Assembly: GCA_021531775.1 (NCBI GenBank)
Contig: JAFBIU010000006.1
Location: 88,704-152,703, forward strand
From: Parabacteroides distasonis
GTDB taxonomy: Bacteria > Bacteroidota > Bacteroidia > Bacteroidales > Tannerellaceae
Direction of reading: 5' to 3'
DNA: 64,000 nucleotides
Shown: one piece after another, positions 54,913 to 63,887 of the stretch
Layout of the letters: every line of letters begins with the position of its first letter
Position numbering within the stretch: position 1 is the first letter of the stretch
Notes under the pieces: generated by a model
Told to the model about the DNA's origin: nothing
Databases searched by the model: none
What the model saw: only the letters and a program-made list of their open reading frames with translations
Program-made: the position numbers and the translations under genes

Positions 54913-55283
54913 ATGTGGTATAACCCGAATCACCCGATATGTTCCAGGGATGGCCTTGGGGTGCATCCGAGTTGAACTGGAGCATTATCCGTTATGCGGA
55001 TCTGTTGCTCTACAAAGCAGAAGCGTTGATTGAAATAGGCGGTGATGGTCTTGAAGAGGCTCGTCAACTGATCAATCAGGTACGTCAGCGTGCCATGAAC
55101 AGTGCGACGGTAAAGGACTTCAACGATCCGACCAAAGATGCCGCCAACTATAAGATCGGTCTTTATCCCGCTGCTGGCTGGACGCAGGACTATGCACGCC
55201 GCGCGTTGCGTACGGAGATGCGTTTGGAGAAGGCATTGGAAGGAGAACAATACACCCAAAATCCGGGCTATCCGGCATTTTGA
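54913..55283 (+). pseudogene. Decayed SusD gene (C-terminal fragment)
   Basis: The open frame 54939-55283 encodes 114 residues with clear SusD C-terminal sequence: ELNWSIIRYADLLLYKAEAL, ARQLINQVRQRA, then AGWTQDYARRALRTEMRLE. The N-terminal 400 or so residues and any signal peptide are missing. The usual 'EGxRFFDLVRWG' stretch is also absent: EGE runs directly into QYTQNPGYPAF, which resembles a normal SusD C-terminus, so there is an internal deletion too. A second frame at 54913 (MWYNPNHP) joins the main frame if one base is restored near 54935, suggesting a frameshift. It lies behind the fructose sensor where a fructan locus would carry susC/susD. Confidence 0.8.
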
Positions 55284-55336
55284 TGTTTTAGGATTAATAG
55301 ATGGTTTAGGTTTGAGATTACAGTTTTTCAATGGGG

Positions 55337-55370
55337 AGAGGCTTGCCGAGAGGCAGGCCTCTTCTCTTTT
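55337..55370. terminator. Hairpin terminator
   Basis: 11-bp stem with one G-T pair (AGAGGCTTGCC, 55337-55347, with 55352-55362), GAGA tetraloop, then TCTCTTTT. Between the SusD remnant and the converging GH127-like gene. Confidence 0.85.
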
Positions 55371-55402
55371 ATAGCATCCCCATCGATCTACAAAACGACC
55401 CG

Positions 55403-57436
55403 TTATCGTACCGGGAACTCCGTCAGACGCAAAGTCGTGCATCCGTAGGGGATCAGCTGGATCGTTTCCTCTTCACCCAATTCATCATCCATTTGTGCAT
55501 AATAACCGATCGGACCTGTCGATCCCCGATACAGGGTCCAGTTCTTCAGCCGATAGGCTTTGGCGGTCAATTGGATCGGTGCATTCTCCACATTCCAGGG
55601 ATACTTGCCTGTCCAGTCACGCTTCTCCACCGTAATGGTCTGATCAATCTTGGCCGACGACAAACTTGCTGAACGGAACGCATAGTTCCAAGGTGTATCC
55701 GAAGTCACCTCGTAATACCACGGACCGTAAGCGGTTGTCCATTCGGGTTCAAAGTTGTGCTTCGTCCACTGTTCGTTCATCTTCAAAGCATACAGCAACG
55801 GACCTCGTTCGATCACACGGCCACCGCCATACCAGCTGCTGGAGGTCAACGGCATCGGCAATTCGACCGTCATCACATCACCCGTTTTCCATTTCCGGTT
55901 GATACGAGCCACAGCACCTGCACCCATTTCAACCGGCACCACTTGGTCATTCACTTTGACCACCGGTTGCTGACACCAGCCTGGAATACGGATGTGGAAG
56001 GGGAAAAAGAGCTCCTTCACCTTTTTGTCAACAAACGAAATATGGAAACGGATGGTCTCCTCAAACGGATAACCAGTCTCCTCCCGTACGTTGACACGTG
56101 TACCACCTGCCACACAAGCCTCTACACGCGAAGGTGCATAGACCAAGGCTGCCAATCCCTCATCAGCCGTAGCATACCACAAGTTCTGCACCAATTTGGG
56201 CCAACCCTGATGCAGGTTCGATGTACAACAGGGGTAGCCTGTCAATTCGCCAAACAGGATATCCGTATCTCGATGGGGCGTACTGAAACTACGCCATTCG
56301 CGCGTGATACGGACTTGATTGGTCTGCTGATAATACTGACGGGCCGAATAGTCATCCGTCACTTGGGTCGGCAACGCATTGTAGGCTACACGCTCCAGGT
56401 AATCAGCCCATTTGACATCACCCGTCACCTGCAGGATGGTCTCCAACGAATACATCATCTCGACAGCCGTACAGAGTTCCGAACCCGCTGTCGGATCGCC
56501 ATAGCGTAGCAATTCATCACCACCCCATAGGCCCGTCGGCAATCCAATCGTCTGCCGGATGGTCGCTACAGCCCGATCCATGGCAGCCAACTGTTTCGGT
56601 TCCTTACTCTGTTGATAATAGACCACCGGCTCCTTGAATCCCTGTCCCAAATTGACACAGTGCATACTCAACTGGCGCATCAGTTCATCCCCATGCAGGA
56701 AGACCTCCGTCCAGTTGAAAGACTGTTGATGGATCAGTTCACCCAAATCCAACAGGAATTGATCACCCGTGATGTTGTACAGCCAATAGACTACCATCAG
56801 GTTGTCGCCACCACGTTGCTCACCCCAGAAGGTCCAGTGTCCTAAGGGTGTTTTCGGCAACTCTGCCAACTGATAACGGAAATAGTTTGTCAAGAACTGG
56901 ATCACCCGCTCATCGCCTGTGGCCGAATAGTACTGCTGCATAATCTTCAGCATCACCATCTTCGGCCACCAGTCGTGCGAATTATCCCGTTGCAGACCCG
57001 GTTCATAGGGTCGGTCTGTATCAGGGCCAAAATATCCATTCGGCTTTTGGGAAGCCAATGCCCACTCAATCCAAGGCTGTACCTTTTCTTTCAAGGCCTG
57101 GTCGTTGAGCAGGTAGGCGAGGGGCAGCAGGCCATCGATCCAATAGGGGCCCCGTTCCCAAACATCACCATCTCCACCCAACCAGCCGTTGCGCGGACCC
57201 ATTACATGCTCATAGACCTGATCCAGATGGCCGGTCATACCCGCACGCATCCGGTTCAGCTGATCCTGCATCCAACCCTCCGCATGAATCGCACCAATGG
57301 GCAATTCGATATACGCTTTCGGTAACAACGGATAACGGTTGTTGCGATACGTCCCCTCATCGGCTGCCTGAGCCGTGAAGGCCGTGGCTGCCGTCAAAGC
57401 ACAAGCAGCCACTATCTTCGTTAGTTGATTTCTCAT
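55403..57436 (-). CDS. GH127-superfamily (DUF1680) enzyme, possible beta-L-arabinofuranosidase
   Basis: 677 residues, exported (VAACALTAATAFTAQA). The alpha/alpha toroid is visible from repeated aromatic helices (WMQDQLNRMRAGMTGHLDQV, WWPKMVMLKIMQQYYSATGD). The zinc/cysteine active-site ligands of this superfamily appear conserved: E-x-C in GSELCTAVEMM near residue 316 and the Cys pair in GYPCCTSNLHQGWPK near 400. The family includes retaining beta-L-arabinofuranosidases, but several subfamilies have other activities, so the substrate is open. Second gene of an operon, 23 bases behind the GH127 gene. Confidence 0.85.
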   Translation of the reverse strand: MRNQLTKIVAACALTAATAFTAQAADEGTYRNNRYPLLPKAYIELPIGAIHAEGWMQDQLNRMRAGMTGHLDQVYEHVMGPRNGWLGGDGDVWERGPYWIDGLLPLAYLLNDQALKEKVQPWIEWALASQKPNGYFGPDTDRPYEPGLQRDNSHDWWPKMVMLKIMQQYYSATGDERVIQFLTNYFRYQLAELPKTPLGHWTFWGEQRGGDNLMVVYWLYNITGDQFLLDLGELIHQQSFNWTEVFLHGDELMRQLSMHCVNLGQGFKEPVVYYQQSKEPKQLAAMDRAVATIRQTIGLPTGLWGGDELLRYGDPTAGSELCTAVEMMYSLETILQVTGDVKWADYLERVAYNALPTQVTDDYSARQYYQQTNQVRITREWRSFSTPHRDTDILFGELTGYPCCTSNLHQGWPKLVQNLWYATADEGLAALVYAPSRVEACVAGGTRVNVREETGYPFEETIRFHISFVDKKVKELFFPFHIRIPGWCQQPVVKVNDQVVPVEMGAGAVARINRKWKTGDVMTVELPMPLTSSSWYGGGRVIERGPLLYALKMNEQWTKHNFEPEWTTAYGPWYYEVTSDTPWNYAFRSASLSSAKIDQTITVEKRDWTGKYPWNVENAPIQLTAKAYRLKNWTLYRGSTGPIGYYAQMDDELGEEETIQLIPYGCTTLRLTEFPVR

Positions 57437-57459
57437 AACGCCCAGTTTTCGTTGTCTGA

Positions 57460-59322
57460 TTACTCCTTATAGTCAATCCAAATCTGCATACGACCCGCTT
57501 CGCGGTTGTCCCACGCATAATAAGGAATCAGACGGAACGTCTGGCCATCCGTCGTAGCATCGATGGTCTCTACACCCTCCAACAGGTTGGTATCAAAAGC
57601 TGTCTTAAACGTAGTGTTAGCCGACAATTTCGATGCATCATATTGAGCCTTCGGATTATCCACCTCTTCCATACAGTAAACCAACGGTCCACGCTGGATG
57701 GCACGTTTGCCCTCGTCTGCTTTCACACGCGGGTCAGCAGCCACCACCTCTACCGGCATCTCCATGGTCAGACCAATCTTATCCCCATCGTTCCACGTGC
57801 GATTCAATACGGCATAGCCCTTCTCAACCGGAGCCTGCGTCTTTTCGCCATTGACCGTCAAAGTGTATTGCTTACACCAGCCCGGAATACGCAAGCGCAT
57901 CTCCTTCTGCAACGGGGTAGAGGTGCTGACAGTCAGTTTTACATCGCCATTCCACGGATAATTTGTCTCCTGTTTCAAGGTTACATCGGCCTGACCTAAC
58001 TTCACGTGGGTTGTACTGCCGATATACAGGTTCACCCATACGGCCTGCTTCGAGGTTCCATAGAGATAATTTCCTAAAGAGGGCAGGAAACGGGAGATCT
58101 GACTCGGACAGCAGGCACATCCATACCAGGCCTGACGATGATGATTACCCTTCGACTCCAACGGGTTCACATAGAAGAAACGGTCGCCAGCCAACGAGAT
58201 GCCGGCCAACGCACCATTATACATCGAACGTTCCAATACATCAATATATTTGGAATCTCCCGTGAACTGGTTCATTCGCTGGTTCCAGTACACCATGCCG
58301 ACCGATGCACAGGTCTCACAATAGGCCTCCAGATTGGGCAGATCGTAATCGACCGTGAAGCCTTCGTTGTGTTTGGACGATCCGATACCACCGGTTATAT
58401 ACATATTCCGCAACACGACATCATCCCACAAACGGTTCATCGCAGCAATGTAACCGCTGTCCTGCTTCAAGGCTGCCACATCGGCCATACCGCAATAGAG
58501 ATACATACAACGGACTGCATGTCCGGCGATACTGCTCATCTCGCGTACGGGCATCTCGTCTTGATAATACATCGGATTCCACGTACCCTCATCGCCCATC
58601 GATCCGTATCCATGACCACGCTCCTCCAACAGCCAGTTGGCGAAGTCCAAATATTTGGTTTCCCCCGTCACCTGATACAGCTTGACCAAGGCCAACTCGA
58701 TCTCTTCATGACCCGGTACCCAGTGACGTTTGTCCGGACCAAACACACTCATCATGTGGTCCGCCATACGGATGGCCACATCCAGCAGTTTCCGTTTGCC
58801 CGTAGCCTGATAGTAAGCGACAGCAGCTTCCGTCATGTGACCGGCACAATACATCTCATGCTTGTCCATATTCGTCCAACGCTTGTTCATATCCGTCAAG
58901 GTGTAGAACGTATTGATATAACCATCCGGCTGCTGGGCTGCCGCAAACTTATCTATCCATTCATCCGCCTTTTTCTCCAATTCGGGATCCGGATGGTTGA
59001 TCAAACTATAGGCCATACCTTCCAGGGCTTTATACACATCGGAGTCATCGAAGAAGATACCCGAGTGTTCCCCTTCGCCCTTAGCGGCATTCTCGAAGTT
59101 CCGGATACGACCTGTCTGGTTCTCGATCTGATCGATACACACCGGCAGCGTAGCGGTAATATGCTTTTCCAAACGAGGAGACCAGAATGCATCCTCAATC
59201 TTCACATGAGAGAAATCGACTGCATCGATCATTTTCAACGGAGCCTTCTCCTCCGCCTTTTCAGGTGATGCACAACTGCCCAATAGGCAGCAAGCAACTG
59301 AGAGTAATACTAATTGTTTCAT
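57460..59322 (-). CDS. GH127 beta-L-arabinofuranosidase-type lipoprotein
   Basis: 620 residues with a lipoprotein signal (LSVACCLLGSCASPE, Cys at 17). Closer to classical GH127 than the following gene: FSHVKIEDAFWSPRLEKHI, GEGEHSGIFFDDSDVYKALE, then the zinc-ligand segment YCETCASVGMVYWNQRM near residue 336 (Glu, Cys) and WYGCACCPSQISRFLPSLG near 414 (catalytic Cys and its neighbour), followed by the beta-sandwich LRIPGWCKQYTLTVNGE. Probably removes beta-L-arabinofuranose from plant glycans such as hydroxyproline-linked arabinans or pectin side chains. First gene of a two-gene operon. Confidence 0.9.
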   Translation of the reverse strand: MKQLVLLSVACCLLGSCASPEKAEEKAPLKMIDAVDFSHVKIEDAFWSPRLEKHITATLPVCIDQIENQTGRIRNFENAAKGEGEHSGIFFDDSDVYKALEGMAYSLINHPDPELEKKADEWIDKFAAAQQPDGYINTFYTLTDMNKRWTNMDKHEMYCAGHMTEAAVAYYQATGKRKLLDVAIRMADHMMSVFGPDKRHWVPGHEEIELALVKLYQVTGETKYLDFANWLLEERGHGYGSMGDEGTWNPMYYQDEMPVREMSSIAGHAVRCMYLYCGMADVAALKQDSGYIAAMNRLWDDVVLRNMYITGGIGSSKHNEGFTVDYDLPNLEAYCETCASVGMVYWNQRMNQFTGDSKYIDVLERSMYNGALAGISLAGDRFFYVNPLESKGNHHRQAWYGCACCPSQISRFLPSLGNYLYGTSKQAVWVNLYIGSTTHVKLGQADVTLKQETNYPWNGDVKLTVSTSTPLQKEMRLRIPGWCKQYTLTVNGEKTQAPVEKGYAVLNRTWNDGDKIGLTMEMPVEVVAADPRVKADEGKRAIQRGPLVYCMEEVDNPKAQYDASKLSANTTFKTAFDTNLLEGVETIDATTDGQTFRLIPYYAWDNREAGRMQIWIDYKE

Positions 59323-59352
59323 TATATCAGATTTATATTCGTTTTACTTCCA

Positions 59353-59360
59353 CAAAAATA
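59353..59360 (-). promoter_or_regulatory. -7 element of the GH127 operon
   Basis: Minus-strand TATTTTTG, 30 bases before the GH127 ATG. Confidence 0.6.
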
Positions 59361-59455
59361 GATATTCATTTGATAAGGGCAAAAAAACATTTTCCATTTG
59401 TAGGTAATGAAAATATGACCTTACTTTGTAAAGTGATCCGTAAATCCGTTCAGAG

Positions 59456-59598
59456 ATGCCAACTATATTTATACTTTTTGGTTTTCGTTTTCTGTTTGAT
59501 GCGAATAACCATGAACCTATTCATGTGCATGTTGTTAAAGGTGATGTGAAAGCTAGATAGCAGAGCATTGGAATCTATTTTTCAACAAAATAAAGTAG
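59456..59598 (+). pseudogene. DUF4160 gene with internal deletion
   Basis: From ATG 59456 the frame reads MPTIFILFGFRFLFDANNHE, then PIHVHVVKGDVKAR and a stop at 59558: the unmistakable N-terminus of DUF4160 proteins with the HxPxHVHV motif. In another frame, 59557-59595 reads IAEHWNLFFNKIK and stops at 59596, which looks like a DUF4160 C-terminus. The middle (some 30-40 residues of a normal 80-90) is missing, so this is a deletion pseudogene. It ends 8 bases before the intact DUF2442 gene, its usual neighbour. Confidence 0.75.
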
Positions 59599-59606
59599 TG
59601 TAAGAA

Positions 59607-60050
59607 ATGGAAACAATTATTGTGAAGAAGATTTGGCTGACAGAAACAGCTATTTGGATACAAACAGAAGATGGGAAAGTGGCACATGAAAACTTCAATG
59701 ATTATCAAAGATTGAAATATGCCACTCCCGAACAACGAGCAAATTATTCTTCCGACAAGTTTGGTATTCATTGGGAAGAGTTGGATGAGGATTTGTGCTT
59801 TGAAGGATTCTTTCAAAAGAAATCTGCCAATACGCTTTATAGCTTATTTACTTCTCATCCTGAATTGAATGCCTCTGCTATTGCTCGTCGTTTAGGCATA
59901 TCCCAAAGTCTTTTTGCCCAATATGTCAGTGGGAGCAAGAAGCCTTCCACCATTCGTTACAGGGAAATCATCGAAACCATTCGCTCCATAGGACGCGAAT
60001 TGGCCAGTCTTCCTGTCGAATCGAAAGAAGCAGCTCCTGTTGTTGACTGA
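59607..60050 (+). CDS. DUF2442 protein with C-terminal helix-turn-helix
   Basis: 147 residues, cytoplasmic. Residues 1-70 match DUF2442 (KKIWLTETAIWIQTEDGKVA, then FGIHWEELDEDLCFEGFF). Residues 85-125 form an XRE-like helix-turn-helix (NASAIARRLGISQSLFAQYV, SGSKKPST), so it probably binds DNA. DUF2442 and DUF4160 genes commonly occur as adjacent pairs and have been proposed as toxin-antitoxin-like or regulatory pairs, without firm biochemistry. Here only the DUF2442 side is intact. The ATG at 59607 is the first in frame. Confidence 0.85.
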   Translation: METIIVKKIWLTETAIWIQTEDGKVAHENFNDYQRLKYATPEQRANYSSDKFGIHWEELDEDLCFEGFFQKKSANTLYSLFTSHPELNASAIARRLGISQSLFAQYVSGSKKPSTIRYREIIETIRSIGRELASLPVESKEAAPVVD

Positions 60051-60204
60051 TTCTTTTACAATGAGGAAAGTACACCCTCATATTTATTAATGAAATCTAT
60101 TTGGATTTTCATACGTACTGAAAAGTATTGTTGAAGCCCTGTAATATTGAATAGACATTAATCAGGAAAAAAAGAAGAACGTTATACATTTCAAGAACAA
60201 ACAT

Positions 60205-60212
60205 TACATTTG
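60205..60212 (+). promoter_or_regulatory. -7 element close to the BNR gene start
   Basis: TACATTTG only 7 bases before the ATG at 60220. The expected transcription start would fall on or next to this ATG, so the mRNA may be leaderless. Confidence 0.45.
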
Positions 60213-60219
60213 TAACAAT

Positions 60220-61284
60220 ATGAAACGGAATCAGATACTGATACGCAAATCGGGCCAAGCGGTCCTAATGCTTTTTATCATCCTTGTACAATCAATGCAT
60301 TCCCTACATGCGCAACAAGTGTACGAAGTGGATGGTACACCTGGGTATAATTGTTGGCCCATGATTCAACCCGTGGGCGATCGGATCGTGTGCATCTATA
60401 CGATCGGCAAGGCGCATAATCCGTGGGAAAAGGGACGAACTGCATACGCCAAGTATTCAGACGATGAGGCACGTAGTTGGTCAGAAAAGAAACTCATTGA
60501 CTATCATGCCGACTATGGGACCTCCTCCATTGGTAAAGGAACAGATACCCATGGGAACGCCCTATTTTGGATCCGTCGATTAGACACAACATTCCGGATG
60601 GCTCTCTATCGGACCACGGATGGCGAGCATTTCCAGCTATTGTCCACTCCCAATCTCAACCCCAAACCGATGCAGATCACGGATATCTTCCTTACCCCGG
60701 ACGGAATGGCCTGCCTTTGGTTTTCGGACGACTATAGCCGCGAACATGCCAACAAGAGCTGGGGCATTCTCACCAGCAAGGATGATGGACAGACCTGGGA
60801 ACAACAAGTCATAGAATCCGGACTACGCATAGACGAATGGCCCACAGAACCATCAGTGGTAGTGTATGGTGACGGTCGATTGCTCGCCATCGCCAGGAGT
60901 GAAGGTGGCACGGGAAACCAATTTCAGCTGACATCAACCGACTGGGGTAAAACCTGGACAAAGTATCGTACCAATATCAGCGATGTACTGGAATCGACCC
61001 CTACCTTGATTCTCGACAAAACAAATAACAGGATTTACAATTACTATTACCAGCGTGGTCCCGGATTGCTAAAACGAAGGATAGCCGATGCACAAACCAT
61101 TTTCTCAGCTCCACAAGACTGGCCTGAAGCGCAAGTGATTGCCCAAGGAGGCACACAACGCCCGTTCGATTCTGGCAATGCCAATGCAGTAGCGCACAAG
61201 AACAAACATTTTATCACCTACTATTCCGGTGATTCCGTCAACTGCAAAGTAGTGGTGGCCGTACAGTCCCTTGAATCGAAGTGA
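60220..61284 (+). CDS. Exported BNR/Asp-box propeller protein (sialidase-like)
   Basis: 354 residues, signal peptide (AVLMLFIILVQSMHSLHA). Asp-box repeats SDDEARSW, SKDDGQTW and STDWGKTW and a beta-rich pattern indicate a sialidase-type propeller. The FRIP/YRIP motif of true GH33 is missing (start reads GYNCWPMIQPVGDRIVCIYT) and the Arg triad is not evident, so I do not call it a sialidase. EPS in TEPSVVVYGDGRLLAIAR is conserved in related exo-acting families. It may be a glycosidase of another family or a lectin-like protein. An ATG at 60268 is an alternative start, but it would leave a signal without basic residues. Confidence 0.75.
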   Translation: MKRNQILIRKSGQAVLMLFIILVQSMHSLHAQQVYEVDGTPGYNCWPMIQPVGDRIVCIYTIGKAHNPWEKGRTAYAKYSDDEARSWSEKKLIDYHADYGTSSIGKGTDTHGNALFWIRRLDTTFRMALYRTTDGEHFQLLSTPNLNPKPMQITDIFLTPDGMACLWFSDDYSREHANKSWGILTSKDDGQTWEQQVIESGLRIDEWPTEPSVVVYGDGRLLAIARSEGGTGNQFQLTSTDWGKTWTKYRTNISDVLESTPTLILDKTNNRIYNYYYQRGPGLLKRRIADAQTIFSAPQDWPEAQVIAQGGTQRPFDSGNANAVAHKNKHFITYYSGDSVNCKVVVAVQSLESK

Positions 61285-61314
61285 TCATACGTGGCCTACG
61301 TACAATATCAGCCC

Positions 61315-61361
61315 GATAACGTGCGAAAGTGTTGTTTTTTTTACAACTTTCGCACGTTATC
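61315..61361. terminator. Long bidirectional hairpin
   Basis: GATAACGTGCGAAAGT (61315-61330) pairs perfectly with 61346-61361; the loop holds eight T. On the plus strand GCCG and six T follow. Lies between converging BNR and GH106-like genes. Confidence 0.75.
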
Positions 61362-61406
61362 GCCGTTTTTTGCACAATTATTGTGGAGAATAGCCATAGA
61401 ACAGTT

Positions 61407-63842
61407 TCAATGAACCTGCTGTTCGATCAAACGGACAGGACCGATCAGACCGGCTGGCTGTAAAGGGGAATCTGCCCGATGGTAATACCAAATCAGGAAG
61501 GCTTTCCGCTCTTTCGAGGGACGAGGTCGTTTTTCTATAAACCAGTCCGGAAAGGCTTTCATGGCACGCCCCATCGATCGTCCACGATCCTGTCCCCATT
61601 CAAAATCGGCCGGATACTGCTCATCCCCAATCAACCGATTGACCCAATTCGTGGTAACAGCAATCTCTAACTGATTGCTTCCTGACTTCAACGGGCGTGT
61701 GATATCCGTACAATAGGGAGGATACCAAAGCGTGTCCACTGCCTGACCATTAACACGAACGGTGGCAAGATCATGCATTTCGCCTAAATCCAACAAGATC
61801 CGTTTTCCCGCCTGTAGCAACGTATCCGGTAGGGAAACCTCTTTCCGATAGATGGCAGTACCCGCAAAATAGCGAAGGGCTGGATCCGTTTGCTGACTGA
61901 AATCCATCAGTGCAGCCACATCTCGCTCGAAAGCTGAATCCAATTTCGGTTCAAAACGCACCTGCCAGGCACCTGCTATTCGGGTTGAACGCTCCTGTTC
62001 CACCACAATAGCCGGCTGTACACAATCGGCATAACCAGCAGCTTCGCTCGTGGGAAAAACCACGAATACAGCATGATCCGGCTGCAACGGACAGTTGACA
62101 TAGGTGGTATCTCCCTCCGTATGCCATTCGGCCACATCCCGAATCACCCCTTGATCAGCATCCCACAACTGAGGCGTACGGCCTTTCACCGGCAAGGCCC
62201 AAGGTGTGGTCAGCTCCTGATCGGTCGGATTGATCACGAAAAAGAGCTCTGCATCCGGTCGAGTCCGATGCAATACAAATCGGTTCTTCGACACGAAATC
62301 ACTCTCCTGCAGCAACATCTGGCATCGCGTCAGGTAGGTAAAGAAGGCTTTCCCCGGTTTGATCCAGGTCTGATGACGTCCAAAATGGGTTCCCCACCAG
62401 CCCATCCCCATACCGGGTTGATAGGCATCATCAAAGGGCTGATGCACCCAATGATGCAGGAAAAGGCGATTGGCTCCGGCATGAAAACTACCATCTGCAC
62501 TATGTTTCAGGAAGGCAGGATCTTCGGTATATTGACTGATCTCAGGCCGACCGGTAAAGGCCTCGGCACCCACAATCCGCTTCCCTGCACGACAGGCAGC
62601 TGTAACCACCTTGTCTGAAATGGCTCCATCACCACCCGTCCAGAACTCACCCATCGGCAGATCAGCTATGGCCGTACATTCAGCCGTATCAAAGGGACCC
62701 TCATAGGGTTCCCAATAGAGTTGAAGACCCGCTTGATGAATCATGTCACGGGCCATCTTCCAACCGTTGTCAATATAGAGACGATTGATCACGGCACGAT
62801 AATCCGCATCGAACTGTTTCACACCCGGATCATCCGGATGGAATTGCTGCAGGGCCCAATAGGGGAGCGGATCATACCCTTTCTGCTGCTGGAACGCTTC
62901 CCGAAATCCTGGAGTCCAGTTCTGGGATCCAGCTTCATAACTGTCAATCAAGATATGCGTAAAGGATCGACCGATATAGGCATGTAATTGTTCCACCAAC
63001 GGATCCAGTACCTGTTGCCAATGGTAACGGCTCTGTTGTTCCGACATCTTATCCGCCTCCAGCACCTTACCGATCAATTCATCGGGCAGGGGATGCGGAT
63101 TGGCCATGGTTGGTGCATGTCCCAGCCGATAAATCCGCCAGGTTCCTTCCGGCACCTGCCAGTTGAAGAGACCCGTCACCGTATCAATGTGTGCACTTAC
63201 ATCCAAGACCTCCTCCACAGCCACTTCGGATTTCTCCGGCAGAGCCATGACCGCCACATCCCGATAAAAGGTGGCTCGCTGACGGGTCGATCCCCAGCCA
63301 TCATAGATCGGCAACTCCGGTTTCTCCAGTTTCATCGCAACAGCTTGACCGCCTTGAATACGTGTCATGCTCGAGACCAATTGCTGCATGCCCCGTTCTT
63401 CGGTAATCCAAGGTCCCCCGGTCGTAGAATAACCGGGGGTATTATGCAATCCGATCTTCAGGCCCAACCGTTCCGCTTCAGCACCCGCATGACGCATGGC
63501 CTCCCAATAGGCCGGACTTCGATAGGTCTGTTCCGGCCAAGGGCTATTCTCCATCGGAGTATGAGACTCTTGTACGGCAGAGGACAAATGAAAGATGGTA
63601 GCCCCACCGATCCCAGCCTCTTTCATCGCCTCCAGATCCCGGGTGATACCCTCCTTGGAAAAAAGGCTACCCATCCAATGCCACCAGACATAGGGACGAT
63701 AGTCCATCGGTGGCTGCTGGAATTGCCGAGCCAACGTCTCAATCGTCACCGGCTCAGCTTCCGATGCGACCGGTTTCTCGGAACAGGCTGTCCAAACCAG
63801 TCCGATAATCCAACCCCAATAGATGATCCAATACCTACCCAT
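61407..63842 (-). CDS. GH106-like (alpha-L-rhamnosidase-type) exported lipoprotein
   Basis: 811 residues with a lipoprotein signal (IIGLVWTACSEK, Cys at 20). The N-terminal catalytic part has the family marks YVWWHWMGSLFSKEGITRDL, EAGIGGATIF and LGLKIGLHNTPGYSTTGGPW; further on come SYEAGSQNWTPGF and QLYWEPYEGPFDTAECTAI, where catalytic acids are expected. The C-terminus is a carbohydrate-binding jelly roll (LLDLGEMHDLATVRVNGQAV, GLIGPVRL). GH106 removes alpha-L-rhamnose from pectin (RG-I/RG-II) or other glycans, but many members of this protein family are untested. It fits the neighbouring arabinofuranosidases as part of plant-glycan use. The nearest gene upstream is the partial ATPase. Confidence 0.85.
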   Translation of the reverse strand: MGRYWIIYWGWIIGLVWTACSEKPVASEAEPVTIETLARQFQQPPMDYRPYVWWHWMGSLFSKEGITRDLEAMKEAGIGGATIFHLSSAVQESHTPMENSPWPEQTYRSPAYWEAMRHAGAEAERLGLKIGLHNTPGYSTTGGPWITEERGMQQLVSSMTRIQGGQAVAMKLEKPELPIYDGWGSTRQRATFYRDVAVMALPEKSEVAVEEVLDVSAHIDTVTGLFNWQVPEGTWRIYRLGHAPTMANPHPLPDELIGKVLEADKMSEQQSRYHWQQVLDPLVEQLHAYIGRSFTHILIDSYEAGSQNWTPGFREAFQQQKGYDPLPYWALQQFHPDDPGVKQFDADYRAVINRLYIDNGWKMARDMIHQAGLQLYWEPYEGPFDTAECTAIADLPMGEFWTGGDGAISDKVVTAACRAGKRIVGAEAFTGRPEISQYTEDPAFLKHSADGSFHAGANRLFLHHWVHQPFDDAYQPGMGMGWWGTHFGRHQTWIKPGKAFFTYLTRCQMLLQESDFVSKNRFVLHRTRPDAELFFVINPTDQELTTPWALPVKGRTPQLWDADQGVIRDVAEWHTEGDTTYVNCPLQPDHAVFVVFPTSEAAGYADCVQPAIVVEQERSTRIAGAWQVRFEPKLDSAFERDVAALMDFSQQTDPALRYFAGTAIYRKEVSLPDTLLQAGKRILLDLGEMHDLATVRVNGQAVDTLWYPPYCTDITRPLKSGSNQLEIAVTTNWVNRLIGDEQYPADFEWGQDRGRSMGRAMKAFPDWFIEKRPRPSKERKAFLIWYYHRADSPLQPAGLIGPVRLIEQQVH

Positions 63843-63887
63843 GCTCCTTTATATGATTATCCCTACAATTGCATTGCCTCCTTACTT

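Noticed and set aside
60220..61284. Second sialidase
   Set aside because: Asp-boxes are present, but the YRIP motif and a recognisable Arg triad are missing.
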